This document shows positions 33,233-44,854 of a stretch of DNA of 64,000 bases, piece by piece; within the stretch, counting starts at the first letter, position 1, and each line of letters starts with the position of its first letter. Origin of the DNA: Taudactylus pleione. Taxonomy: Eukaryota > Chordata > Amphibia > Anura > Myobatrachidae. The notes below the pieces were generated by a model, which made no database searches, was not told the DNA's origin, and saw nothing but the letters and a program-made list of their open reading frames with translations. The translations under genes and the position numbers were made by a program. The stretch is from contig JAUIMM010000686.1 of NCBI GenBank assembly GCA_031769625.1, forward strand, positions 4,424,001 to 4,488,000. The letters are read 5' to 3'.

Positions 33233-34560
33233 TTAGCGGCGAAGGGCCGCCGCCATGTGGTCAACGACCACTAACATGGCAATCATGTGGCCACGCAAGG
33301 CGGCCAATCCTTCCTGGATACAATGCATCCGTCTCTGGTCCTCTGTTGGTAAAAACAAAGAGAAAAAAGCAAAAATCTTACATTAGAAGTGTAAAAAACC
33401 AATTCCGCCCAAATAAAAAGTGTAAACAAAGATCCAGTTGTGCTGAAAAAAACAAAGTAATGGAAAATGCAAAGATGGCAGAAATACTAAATTACAAATG
33501 AACACACAAAAAGGCAACCACAAACAATAAGAAGTAGCCTTGTTAGGGTAAACAATAACTACACAAGTATGAGTGTTTGGACATGTGTGATATGTATCAT
33601 GGCTAAAAAAAAAACACATTGTCTAACAAAATAAAAAGGTCAACACGACAAATGGTTAAATTTAGAACAGGGAAACCTACCGGTCATCGGGATTTGGGGG
33701 TTTGTAGGCCCAACATCCTCCTCTTCCTCGGAGGTGGAACAGTGACATAGGCTCCATGGAGGGGAGATCTGTGAGCAGGTTGATGGTGATGAAAAGTGCC
33801 GGGGGGGAGGGGAGGGTGAAGAAAAGAGAAAGGGGGGGGAGTGGAGTCGGGAATTTGTGGGGGGCTCCAAATTCCAGAGGGAGGTGCCTCATGAAGTGGC
33901 CGGTCAGGGGTGGAGGGGGAATTGGGAGCAAATTGTGGAGTGTCTGCTGTGCTGGGCGTTGGACTGAGGGCCCGAGCCCGGCGTCTGTGCCTGCGGCGAT
34001 GGCGGATTCTGCGTTCAGCCCCTAAATGAGTAGCGGAAAATGTTTGTAATTTATTTGGGGGTGGGGGGGTTGGGCCAAAAAATTAACAACTACACAAATG
34101 TTAGAACATTTTAAAAATTTAAAACATGCACACGCAGGCCTTTCAATAAAATTACAACAGGGCGAGAATGAAAACATGCACACGCAGGCCTTTCCAGAAA
34201 ATTACAACAGGGCGAGAATGAAAACATGCACACGCAGGCCTTTCCAAAATATCACAACAGGGCGAGAATGAAAACATGCACACGCAGGCCTTTCAAGAAA
34301 ATTACAACAGGGCGAGAATGAAAACATTCACATGCAGATAGGGCCGCAAAAAATAAAGGAAAACAAACAAACAAATACTAACTTTCAGCTATCCGCTGTC
34401 TAAAACAGGCCAGCAAGCGTGGCGTGCGGCGGCGCAGATCCGACCACCTGCGCTCAAGCTTCTGGCGGTTGCTGATGGGGGGAGGCTGGCTGGTGATCCG
34501 CCGGGCCATCACCTCCGTTAGTACCAAAAGCTCCCGCCTGGTAAACGCGGAGGCTCTCAT
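33233..34560 (-). CDS. H1 Myb/SANT-like protein 2, three exons
   Basis: Minus-strand exons: 34560-34383 (ATG in the GCCATCATGAGAGCC context shared with H2; donor GTTAGT), 34021-33681 (acceptor TTTAG, donor GTAGGT) and 33342-33233 (acceptor CAACAG; stop TAA). Exon 1 starts MRASAFTRRELLVLTEVM and includes LERRWSDLRRR, a short SANT/Myb-like trihelix signature with the spaced Trp. It lacks ~22 residues present in H2 between ISNR and LERRW, an in-frame deletion of a helix. Exon 2 is basic then Pro/Ser-rich, ending in an EEEED acidic run. Exon 3 (IQEGLAALRGHM) is helix-like. This is not a duplicate of Myb gene 1. Its function is unknown to me; DNA binding is inferred. Confidence 0.65.
34121..34340. 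repeat. 50-bp tandem repeats, ~4.4 copies, upstream of exon 2 of H1 Myb gene 2
   Basis: The unit includes AAAACATGCACACGCAGGCC and ACAACAGGGCGAGAATG. Starts are at 34121, 34171, 34221, 34271 and 34321. It lies inside the first intron of the gene at 33233-34560. Confidence 0.95.
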
Positions 34561-35320
34561 GATGGCAATGGTTGGTTTTTTAAAAAACAGTTTTAATAAA
34601 GGCCAGAGAAAAAATTTGATTGGCTAATGTAGTTGGTAAATTAACAGGAACCATTCTATTGGTTAGTGTATGAGTCATGTGTCCTCCAGGCTAAAAAATA
34701 TAATGTGAGTTATGATAGGCTTGATGCTGTGACATTCGTAAGGTAATTTAAATAAAGAAATGTAAAAAGTAAAATCTGCCTAGCACAAACACAGGAAAAC
34801 AAGAGGCTCATTGGTTCAAACATGTATTTTTTAGAATGATACACATTGTTGAAACCGTACGTATTCTGCGGGAAAAATGACACACGGATTAAAGTTTATT
34901 GAAAATGAAAAAAAAAACGGATTGCAAACAGGTGAAGAACAATTAAGCTAATTGATATATTGATTGGCATGAAACGATTAAAGTAGGTATGCAGAATGAA
35001 CGAGCAGGTAATCGAAATCTGACAGGCCCACTTCCGGTTTGTACTTGTGCGAGCGTTCCCTGCAACCAAATTGGGAGATGGACGGTCGCAATTTTGCTCG
35101 CTCGTTAGCTAGAGGAGGGTTTGGGAAACTTTGGGGCGGAAGAATAGCTACGAGCAAACTTTCGAGCAAGCGCTGGAATTTACATTTTCTCGCTCGTTCG
35201 GTGAACGAGCGTACTGCCGCTAATGAGCGGCTCTGAATCAGGCCCAATATGTGTAAATTTGTCTGCGTGCAGAGCTATATGCATATTTGTTGTGCACCTT
35301 TCCCTTATCCATACACTTAA

Positions 35321-35513
35321 AGGGAGATGTATCAAGGCTTTTAAAAAGTGGAGAAGTGAACAAGGGGAGAAGTTGCCCAATGCAACCAATCAGCTTCTAG
35401 ATAGCATTTGTCAAGTACATTCTATAAAATGATAGGGAGCTGATTGGTTTATATGGGCAACTTCTCCACTTGTCAATTTCTCCACTATTTTAAAGGCTTG
35501 ATACAACTCCCCC
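35321..35513. mobile_element. Small foldback MITE
   Basis: AGGGAGATGTATCAAGGCTTTTAAAA is inverse to TTTTAAAGGCTTGATACAACTCCCCC. The inner arms GAGAAGTTGCCCAATGCAACCAATCAGC and GCTGATTGGTTTATATGGGCAACTTCTC also pair. The duplication is unclear. Confidence 0.7.
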
Positions 35514-36260
35514 CTCTGTATGATAGATGTTATTATCATCAGTGTCCACTTGCACCAATCTATAATTGGTGCAAATGATATGCCTGTAAACAGGTGTATT
35601 TAAGGTGCAATAGGTGTATTCCTTCCAACATAATGACTGTACAACTGTCATTATGCCCTCACTAACCTTTTCCTTTATGAGAATGCTCCATTATAGCAGA
35701 ATTAAGCCCCTTAGAAGCAATTATAGAACAGTTGAAATGCATTGTTTTTGTTTGGCCATTACTTAGCTATGCTTGGCTTTAGAGCAAAAGCAGCGATAAA
35801 ACATACAAGATGCGCTATTCAAGCAGAAGTACTTTCATATCTGCATTAGCCCCATAGTCTCTTTCTAGCAAGATTCCTTGTTTGTTCTATGGAGAAGAAA
35901 CAGTCAGGTTGATCTTCTAGGTTCTTCCTTAAAAGAATCTCACAAATAATATCTTTATTAATTCTGTGAATGAGAGGAAAGAGCTCATACCCTGTACAGG
36001 AAGAAATGTTTTCAGGTTTACCAGAAAACATCTTCAAACTTCCGATACGATAACCACCTATTTATTAAGTCAGCTAGAAGATCTAATGGTAATGAGTATC
36101 CAAGCCGACCCTTGCTCTAACATGCCCCCTCTGAAGTTAGCCCATGGCGAACACACATTCTCATTCCTGTTACACCTCAGCAGCCACAATCTAAAATACC
36201 TCTTCCTAGCTGTAGTAGCATGTGCTCATATTCTTAGTATGTGCAGTGCAAATCATGTAA
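35514..36260. other. Gene-free stretch
   Basis: No supported gene. Frames at 35846-36037 (minus) and 35966-36271 (plus) overlap and have no recognisable motifs. Confidence 0.4.
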
Positions 36261-36267
36261 GATATGC

Positions 36268-36545
36268 ATGAGCGCCGAGAGGGGGGGGAGCGGGTACAAT
36301 TTACCAGGGTCCGGGCTTGCTAGAGGGGCCCGGGTCCGGCGTCTCCCCCCCCTCCCTCACAGCAGCTCAGCACACAGCTTGTGTTGGGCTGCAGTGCAAG
36401 ACTGCTCGTGGCTGCTGCAGCAGCCTGAGCAGTCTCCTATGGCTGTGGGGTGGAGCGATCACACTGATCGCGCCCCCCTGCTTAGCGCCGGGTTGGGGGG
36501 TTACAGGGCCACCTCCTCAGTGCGCAGCCCCGCTACAAGGTGCCG
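36268..36545. repeat. GC-rich island-like segment
   Basis: Markedly GC-rich against AT-rich surroundings, with GGGGGGG and CCCCCCC runs and CTGCTGCAGCAGCCTGAGCAG. A shorter relative (CAGAGGGGGGGAGCGGAGTTAG) lies at 53168. It is probably a repeat family member. I see no promoter-gene arrangement around it. Confidence 0.4.
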
Positions 36546-36700
36546 CAAAAGTAATTTTTTAACATTTATTTTTTGTCAAGGGGACGGGCTCTCTATGGCC
36601 CTGAAGATATGCTCCATAAAAAGACATACATTCAGCTCTGCAACATGAAAGTACTGTCTGATGGATTGCTAATATATAGCTTTCTGCAAGTTTGCACTTT

Positions 36701-37160
36701 GGGCCTGATTCAGATTTGGGAATAGAGTAAGAAAGAGCAAGTAACTGTGTATCTTGGTAATACCATGCTGTATTGCAGGCGGGGCAGATGTAAAATGTGC
36801 AATGATATAAATTTGGGAGGGGTGTGTCCAACCTGAAATCTAAATTGCAGTGTAAAAATAGTCAGTATTTACCCTGTATGCAAACATGTTTTATGTATTT
36901 GCACCCCTTGCAGTGCAACATGGTTTATCCAGATACATAGGGGTAAATTTACTAAGATGGGAGTTCTATTAAGAAGTGATGTTGCCCATAGCAACCGATC
37001 AGATTCTACTTCTCATTTATCTAGCACCTATTAGAAGATAATACCTGGAATCTGATTGGTTGCTATGGGCAACATCACATCTTAATAGAACTCCCATCTT
37101 AGTAAAATTTACCCCATAGAGCAAGTAACTATCTACTATTCCCAACTTTGAATCAATTAC
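36701..37160. mobile_element. MITE of the 12277 family, split by another MITE
   Basis: The left end GGGCCTGATTCAGATTTGGG with GAATAGAGTAAGAAAGAGCAAGTAAC pairs with GAGCAAGTAACTATCTACTATTCCCAACTTTGAATCA at the right (to ~37160). It is interrupted at 36940-37115. The right terminus is degraded. Confidence 0.7.
36940..37115. mobile_element. Foldback MITE (GGGGTAAATTTACTAAG family), nested
   Basis: The arms GGGGTAAATTTACTAAGATGG and CCATCTTAGTAAAATTTACCCC extend inwards to about 60 bp. ATA flanks both sides. Excising it with one ATA rejoins the host MITE as CCAGATACATAGAGCAAG. The sister copy is at 18165. Confidence 0.8.
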
Positions 37161-38462
37161 AGTACTTTGTGTCTATTCTTTTGTGATCCCCCACACCCAT
37201 GAAATATTCCCATGTAATGTAAAAACATTCCTTAAATCAACTTTTAAACACAGATTTTTTTTCTTCTGCAATCAAGATGTAGGACCTTTGGCAATTTATG
37301 AACTTCACAGTTTGCAATCACTTGGTTGGTTGCTTAGCAGGTCTGTAGTGACTTTATAATGTGCAACCTATAGAAAAAAAAATCACTCCAAATCTCCAGA
37401 CTTGAAAACATCACATATATTTGTGGTATTGTGGGACATATCTCCTGCACATAAATGTCATGCGTGAGGCTCCTACTCCTATTTGTCATTTATCTTGCTG
37501 CTCGCAGATGACCAAACTTCTGTCACATGCTACCCATTAAAAAAATAGATGGTAGATAGTCACATTTATATCTGCTAAGCAACTGTTTAAGAAAATGCTG
37601 AAGGGTATGAATGTGTCATCCAACAATTTGAGCAAATAGTTCTTCTGTTGTGATGGTGGGAAATGACAGTGAAAACATGCATCATTTATTTATGTAAACA
37701 GGATTGCGAAGAATTACTGCACAGCATCTGAGAAGGAAAAATAATCATGGCTCCATTAGTCAACTGAAACCATTAGAACGGCTGTTAATTTGCATTTTAA
37801 AGCTGTATTTTTTTCTTATCTTGTAAATTTCTTATCTTATGTAGGGGGACCATCTGCAAAGGCCAGAAGGAGCTTTTTCCTCTTTTGTTGATAGATACAT
37901 TGCTATAAACAGCTCTGAGGAAATATTTGTCAAGTGTATAGATACTGTTATTTAGAGATAGTATTAATGTTACTATACATGTGGTGTTGCAGCTTTTGTA
38001 TAAAAATAGAAGGTAAATAAATGTTAATAGTGTAATAATAGGACAACAAACACCAAACATGGGCTGCTTTCATTTACTACACAATGTATCAGGAAACCAA
38101 TTAGCTAACAGGCGTTTCGTTGAGCTTATAATGTTACTTGAGTGTCAAATGAATCACCTTTAAGCATGGCAATTAGATACATATAATAATTAGATAAAAA
38201 ATAGATTACACAATAGATACATCAACTGAAAATAGTCATATGTTTATGTAATGCATAAATTCGTATGTGCACTGTGATTATAGGGTGCAAAACACTACTC
38301 AAACGTTATGAAGGTGCCTTATTGCGGAAGATCCTACGAAAAACAATACAAAGGTAATAATGCCATACTGTTGAGGACTATTATGGGAACCATATTTGTA
38401 GTGATAATTGTATTATATAAATCTCATATTATTAAAGATGATCCCTTTGAGAACAACACAAA
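37161..38462. other. Gene-free AT-rich stretch
   Basis: No gene or repeat structure is supported. Confidence 0.45.
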
Positions 38463-39706
38463 GGCCGGTATCCAATTAGCCCTGAACATTATTAGGGCGC
38501 TAATGGATCCCTTGGGGCTATCCAATTAGCCCCGAAAGCCGACACTTATCGGGGATTATGTTTCACCTCCCTCAGGCAGGCAAAACAAAATACCTGAAAA
38601 CAGCCTCATTTTCATGTTGGCGATCGCGAAAACACACAGGTTTCACAGACCTGGTGTATTTTCTCACGAAAACGGGACATTTTTCTCACAAAAAAACAGG
38701 TTCTAATTGGATAGCCTGATAATGACTGTGGCTATCGGGTTACGGCGATTCATCAAAGCCACATGTCCTGACTGTATGTATTTTGTGTGCCCTGGGTAAA
38801 GTGTGTGTATTATTATAATTCCCCTAAAGTATATATTTCAGGAATGTCTGCTTGCTATGACTTGGGACCTCTGTGAAGACTGTAGTGCACCAAAGACTCA
38901 GAAACTAATGATCAAGTGCCACGTAGCCTTTGAAGACAAAGGGACGAAAGGAGTGTTTTTGCTCTTCACCGTAGGGGGCCAGTGTTCCAGGCCTGTGCAC
39001 AGACAGTCCAGCTCAGAGTATAGTTTATCAGTTTTACTGCCATAAAAAGACCTCTCCAAGTCAGGGAGATATATGACATCCTGGCTGACATCTACACAGA
39101 TCTGTGTAGAACAAAGGACAGTGGTTTTTGAGCCCAAAGAGGGTGGGGGGTGCTGGGGGAAAGGGTGCTGTGGAACCATAAGAGCCAGCCACCACTGATT
39201 CACAGTGTTCAACCTTCAGGGAGTAGCTGAGAGCTAGGAGTGCATCCCCATCTTGGTCCCTGGTGGTCTCCCTCCACACAGTTTCCCTAAGATTTCAGCG
39301 TAAGATAACTTAGGATTCTGATTCTTTATAATTTTCTGTTACCTGAATAATTCTGTGCATTTATACATGTATATCTTCTTTATTCACCTGTTTTTCTTTG
39401 TAATTTAACCCTGGAGATATTTTCTCAATAATTCCTAAAACTTTATCAGCGTTATCTCTGTGCTCTAATGAATTCCCATGCCTGGAGAAGCCCATGCTAC
39501 ACTTGTGTAATAATTGTGCGTTTAAGTGAGATTTAAGTGTCTGGCGAACATAAGAGAGCTATTTTAATACTCTTCGTGGTGGCAGCTTAAGTAAAACCCA
39601 CGTCACAACCACCCAGCTGCGTCAGGTTGGCAAGGTGTCGTGACAATTGCCATCGGGCAAGAAATGCAATAATAGCCCGATGGTCGGGTCTAATTGGATA
39701 CTGGCT
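38463..39706. mobile_element. MITE with GGCCGGTATCCAATTAG ends, carrying an LTR-like insert
   Basis: The left end GGCCGGTATCCAATTAGCCC and right end CTAATTGGATACTGGCT are inverse, with AAA on both sides. The left portion has TTCACAGACC and CTAATTGGATAGCC as inner repeats. About 38765-39590 differs in character and looks like an inserted LTR fragment (see separate entry). Confidence 0.65.
38768..39588 (+). mobile_element. Possible solo-LTR-like fragment
   Basis: It begins near TGTCCTGACTGTATG and ends near CTCTTCGTGGTGGCAGCTTA, where TGGTGGCAG resembles a primer-binding-site start. The 3' half is T-rich with CTTTGTAATTTAACC. The borders and the 5-bp duplication could not be confirmed. The similar end at 23685-23703 is the main support. 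Confidence 0.35.
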
Positions 39707-41617
39707 AAAATGATTATATTTCCCGTAGATTAATGCCATTATATTAAAAGCCTTAAATAACATATAAATGTAAGAAACTTTAAGCATATAATATATCTCC
39801 ATTAATACTTGTAAAATGTGTCTTATTGTCAAACACTTTGTAATTGAAATATATACATAACTTTCAAAATGTTGATGCATTAATACAAAGGACTTGATTA
39901 AAGAACAGATATTACTATACATTTTATAATTATGTTTTACGATATAAAGAATAAAGTGAGTGAATTTCATATTATCCGACTTAGAAGGTATTACAAATAC
40001 TTTTATATAAAGAAAAAAATACCCTTCTAATAAATCTCCAATGTTAGACATAAAATGGAGAAAATCAAAGGCACAGGGTAGTATACTGTATGAAAAGCAA
40101 AAATAAATACTGTAACATTAATTAAGACCATTGGGGGGCCAAGGAGTTAAGACAGCCATCCCATCAGGTTTATGGCAGGCAATAGCTGGATCATTACGGC
40201 AGGAAACATTTCATGTGAAACTAAGTAAATCCTGTTGTCGGTTAAACTCCCAGTTTTGCATAAATGAGGCATCATCAATAGAGTGTGCTGATAGGGTTTT
40301 GACCTTAATGAATAGGACCCTCAATGTATAAAATGTTTCCTATTCAGAAGCTTAGCAAAACTTATTAACCACTTAACTAACATGGTTGCATGAAACTATT
40401 GCCGATCTCTGTACGCCAAATGCAGAGATCAGCTGGAGGACTGATGACCAGTCCCCATTGTGACCTGCTCCACTGCTCTCTGTATTAGGAGGAGGGAAGG
40501 GGGGAATCTGTGACCACTGGTGGGTTAATGCTCAATGTTCATGGAGATGTTTAATCACTAGGGGGTGGATAGTTCTATTACTTTGGCAGTATATTTTCAC
40601 TGGTGGGGTGTAATGCTTCAAGGCTACATTTGGGCATTAGGGGGTACCACTGGTGGATCTACTGTATTAACAAGGGTGTGGTAATGTCACTGAAGTGGGG
40701 TATATAATGGGGCATATACTGTAGAAACTGGAAGGGTGCTAGACATCCCATAGACATTTAATTCCCCAAAATATTTAAATATGGTTTGAACCACATATAC
40801 CACTCAGGGGAAATAACATGTAACAATAGCAATTCTAGAGAGTACTAGTGTCCACCATTTATGATGAGGAGGGATGTGAACTTACTACCAGACTAGCTCT
40901 CGTACTATTGTCAGAGCTGGGGGCACACTACTAGCAGCATGGTGCTGGTGACAGAGGTACAGAGAATTAAAGCATGTAATGACCACACATATGTAAACAG
41001 TCAGGGCCATTATCTACACAGAACTAAACCGTGTTATGACAGATCATTAAAGGATGTGTAGTGCCATGACAGTGGTGGATTAAGAGAGGAGGGTGCTCTT
41101 GTGCAGCCTCTGTTTGGGTCCTCTCCTCTCTCCATGGTGCAGATGCAAGTAGACTGTGGAACTGTTCCAGAGTCTATTACGCATGCACAGATCTCTGGGA
41201 ACATGCCGTCCACGCCATGTTCCAGGCGATTTCTGTACTTTGCATGTGCAAATCTCCAGTAAAATGGTGGCCATGGGTGCAGGGTTTGCAATGTGGACCC
41301 CATGGACAGGGGGGCCTGTATGCACTGAACACCCTGTACCCATTAGAGATACAACACTGTGCCATGACTAGATATTGGATGCTCTAACCCATCCTGTGTC
41401 CTTATAGCATCCCTTGCCATATCTAACGTGCACTCATGCACTCACACCAGAAGCATTCCCCTGCTCCCCCACCATCCATGTCACCACGACCACATAGCAT
41501 CTTCCAAGAGTAATAAAGTCAGAGCCGTCTACACCTCACCCCCTTTCCATCTGGAGACCACCTACTTGCGGCACTACAGCTTGTTTAACAAATTTGTGGT
41601 TTTGGTAGTATTTACAC
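39707..41617. other. Gene-free stretch
   Basis: Mostly AT-rich, with GGGGGTGG-type patches at 40490-40690. No supported coding or element structure. The frames at 41034-41371 on both strands are mutual shadows. Confidence 0.45.
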
Positions 41618-42481
41618 AATGGACCTCATTCAGAGTTGGTCGTTGCGGCCGCACGGTCGTACGCATACGATGTTTTTCTTTCTGCGCCTGCGCACGGATA
41701 GCAGTGCGCATGTGTGTACGAGCTCTACCGATCACAAATACTGTCGGTCGTAGGGCTTCCGACACGGAAGTGGGTTGCTAAATTTGATTGACAGGTAAGG
41801 CCGTTTGTGGGAGTATACGGGGTGGTGGTCTGGAAACGGAGGCATTCTTCAGCGTTTCCAGGCATTTTAGGGGAGTGCATAAATTACCTGCTTCGCACGA
41901 CCAAGAATTGCAGATGCATGAAAACGTCACTCTACAAGCAGGTTGATCGTCCAGGCTAAGGTAGGCAAGAAGCGTCCGTAAGCCACAACAGTACAATCGT
42001 TAATCTGATGTTCCCTGCGATGTTTCGATTTTGAACCACACAAACCAAGGAGCTAAGATTGCTGCATTGTAACTATTAACACTGCTAATTACCTTGTAAC
42101 TCATTTCACTTGCGTGTGCATTAGTGAATTCGTGACCAAAATGTTTCTTTGTGCTTTTTAAACAGTTTTTTTCTCAAACAGTTTTTAAAACATCTAGCAT
42201 TGTGTTTTGCGTAGCAGCCTTTTCAGATACCACACTGTTTAAACCTTGTATACACTGATATAGTTAAAGATAGACATTTTGGGGTTGACATTTTTTTATT
42301 TTTGTGAAATTTGCCTTTCATCACAATGTCAAGAATAATTGTTTAGGCAACATTTGTATATAATTAAAATAAAGAAATTAAAATAAAAAATAAATTTTGG
42401 GTTTAAAAAAAAAAGAGCTTGAGACATTGGTGACCAGAAATATGGTGACTGGACAACAGGTGAGGGAGGAGATATCCAGGG

Positions 42482-43750
42482 CTACTTGCGTCGTTTGGGC
42501 TGGCTCGGAGGAATAGGTAAGCTACGGACAGCCGACTGGCGTGTAACACGCCGACTGGCCTGGCCAGAGGTAGATGGGATTTCCTCTGGCCTAGGCATAG
42601 GACTCTCCATACTTGCGGGGGTGGCTGTTGGGCTGCCAGAGGTGGTGGTTCTGGGAGGAAGGGAGTCTCGCTCCATCATGGCAGGTGGGTTGGCCTGCTC
42701 CTGGGTATTGGCCAAACGATCTAGGGCCCCAGCAATGGTCTCCAGGGCCACCGCCACCCTCACCAGAGTGGTATCCATCCTCAGAAGAACACATGTGTTA
42801 TCCTGAGTTTGGGAGACCAACCTGGTGAGGAGAGGCACTGCTCGGTCTGATGTTTGCCCTGGAGTAGACTCCACAGGGTCCCCAGATGGAGTACTTGGAT
42901 CCTCCCCTGCAGAGTCCCCATCTGTGCTGGACCCAGACCTGACCTCAGATGCAGGCACTACCTCCTCTGAGTCTGGAATATAAAATTAAAAATGTTATTT
43001 GTTTTTCCCCACAAAAAAAACCAGAGACGTTTCAGCTTTATACTTTTTGCCTTACAAAATTAAATTACCTTCTTGCACATGTGGAGCGTTGAAGTCGGCC
43101 ATGTCAGTGTCTGTAGTGGACACACTGACTATCTCCTCTTCCGTCACACATCCCTGAGCCAACGTCTCCAACCTTGTCAAGGCCAGCTCCTCAGGGATGG
43201 GACCACCACCTGTCCCCGCAGCATGGTCCACCCTACTCCGTAGCTTCCTCTTCAGTTGGTATTTGAAATCCGTCCAGCTGTCAATGTTATTTTTGAAAGA
43301 TTAAGTGTTATTTTTTAGAAATAAGATCAAGCTTTGGCCTTCAGTACACTCACAATATAATTTTCTTACCGTTTTTTGACTTTCTGTGTTCTGTAGGTTG
43401 TCCCCACAGCATTAACAGCCCTGGACATCTCTTCCCAAATCCTGTCCTTGGGTCCAGCCCCCATATTTCTGGGTGCATTGATTAGGTTCTCCATTGTCAT
43501 GGTCACCAATGTCTCAAGCTCGATCCGTGAAAATGGAGGGTTTCTTGGTCTTGGCCTTGGCCTGCTTGGGCCCGCCTCCTCCTCCTCTACTGCTGGACTT
43601 TGATTCCCAACACCTTCAAAAATTTTAAAAATAGTAACATTTTTTAACAATTGTATGGGAAATATGACCAGTTCTTGTGTTGTGTAAAAACTGTGATTGG
43701 AACTTACCTGGCTCAGTTGGCCTCTGCTCACCATGCTCCTCGCTTGCCAT
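42482..43750 (-). CDS. H2 Myb/SANT-like protein 1, four exons, open
   Basis: Minus-strand exons: 43750-43708 (ATG; donor GTAAGT), 43613-43370 (donor GTAAGA), 43277-43069 (acceptor GACAG; donor GTAATT) and 42972-42482 (acceptor TTCCAG; stop TAG). The joined frame has no stop by eye. Exon 2 carries FSRIELETLVTMTMEN and IWEEMSRAVNAVG, the SANT/Myb-like domain, then a KKRW junction into exon 3 (FKYQLKRKL). Exon 3 ends with LETLAQGCVTEEE. Exon 4 is Ser/Pro-rich then helix-like (VLLRMDTTLVRVAVALE) with a basic PKRRK end, a possible nuclear signal. The counterpart is the H1 gene at 28768-30055. It presumably bound transposase and element ends. The ATG at 43773, upstream of 43750, is in frame only without the intron and is not preferred. 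Confidence 0.8.
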
Positions 43751-43798
43751 TCTGCTAACCTGTGAGAGAGCATGAAGAATACTGCAGACTTCTTTATA

Positions 43799-44382
43799 GA
43801 TGTGATCGCATCCCTGGATTGGTTACCCGTGCATCCTTATTTCCCTAACTACAAATGCACACCTTTCCTGCATTCCGTAATCACTGCGTGGGTTGGGCTA
43901 GATGTGATCGCATCCCTGGATTGGTTACCTGTGCATCCTTATTTCCCTAACTACAAATGCACACCTTTCCTGCATTCCGTAATCACTGCGTGGGTTGGGC
44001 TAGATGTGAGCGCATCCCTGGATTGGTTACCCGTGCATCCATATTTCCCTAACTACAAATGCACACCTTTCCTGCATTCCGTAATCACTGCGTGGGTTGG
44101 GCTAGATGTGAGCGCATCCCTGGATTGGTTACCCGTGCATCCTTATTTCCCTAACTACAAATGCACAACTTTCCTGCATTCCGTAATCACTGCGTGGGGT
44201 GGGCTAGATGTGAGCGCATCCCTGGATTGGTTACCTGTGCATCCTTATTTCCCTAACTACAAATGCACACCTTTCCTGCATTCCGTAATCACTGCATGGG
44301 TTGGGCTAGATGTGAGCACATCCCTGGATTGGTTACCCGTGCATCCTTATTTCCCTAATTACAAATGCACACCTTTCCTGCA
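43799..44382. repeat. 102-bp tandem repeats, ~5.7 copies, in the H2 divergent promoter region
   Basis: Starts are at 43799, 43901, 44003, 44105, 44207 and 44309, an exact 102-bp period (34 codons). The unit contains GCATCCCTGGATTGGTTACC, TTATTTCCCTAACTACAAAT and GTAATCACTGCGTGGG. Because the period is a multiple of three, a 238-residue plus-strand frame (43772-44488) reads through it. I treat that frame as a by-product. Confidence 0.95.
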
Positions 44383-44502
44383 TGTTTCAATAATTGGTGT
44401 TTGGTTTCTTTATTTAAGGCAAAGCCAAATGTTCCCTTACTTGTGGGTTGTAGTTGGAGTGTTTGGTGGTGCAGGAGGTGTTGGATAATAGTAAAATAGT
44501 TT

Positions 44503-44815
44503 GAATTTGATTGCGAGGTGCTTGTGTGTGTAGTTTGTGAGGTGTTTGTTTGAAGTTGATTGCGAGGTGCTTGTGTGTGTAGTTTGTGAGGTGTTTGTTT
44601 GAAGTTGATTGAGAGGTGCTTGTGTGTGTAGTTTGTGAGGTGTTTGTTTGAAGTTGATTGCGAGGTGTTTGTGTGTGTAGTTTGTGAGGTGTTTGTTTGA
44701 AGTTGATTGCGAGGTGCTTGTGTGTGTAGTTTGTGAGGTGTTTGTTTAAAGTTGATTGTGAGGTGCTTGTGTGTATAGTTTGTGAGGTGTTTGTTTGAAT
44801 TTGATTGAGAGGTGC
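44503..44815. repeat. 49-bp tandem repeats, ~6 copies
   Basis: The unit contains GAGGTGCTTGTGTGTGTAG, TTTGTGAGGTGTTTGTTTG and AAGTTGATTGC. Starts at 44513, 44562, 44611, 44660, 44709 and 44758 mark the 49-bp period. It is still in the region between the divergent genes of H2. Confidence 0.95.
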
Positions 44816-44854
44816 TTGTGTGTTGTATATTTATTTGGTATTAATTTATTTTGG

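Larger units (their letters stand above)
27715..35245 (+). mobile_element. PIF/Harbinger element H1, ~7.5 kb, three-gene layout
   Basis: The left end GGCCCTCATTCAGAGCCGCT and right end (inverse) GGGCCTGATTCAGAGCCGCT continue as ~42-bp inverted repeats including CAGTACGCTCG. The flanks are TAT and AAT, an imperfect duplication. Inside, left to right: Myb/SANT-like gene 1 (minus), 47-bp tandem repeats, DDE transposase (plus), Myb/SANT-like gene 2 (minus) and 50-bp tandem repeats. Element H2 at 41621 has the same order. Left subterminal DNA 27865-27970 resembles the core of group B MITEs. Confidence 0.9.

Noticed and set aside
33756..34025. Gly/Arg-rich plus-strand frame
   Set aside because: It is antisense to the Pro-rich exon 2 of the second Myb-like gene of H1.
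36241..36648. GC-rich segment as a CpG-island promoter with a first exon
   Set aside because: No downstream coding exon or splice pattern is visible, and a related GC-rich patch at 53168 suggests a repeat.
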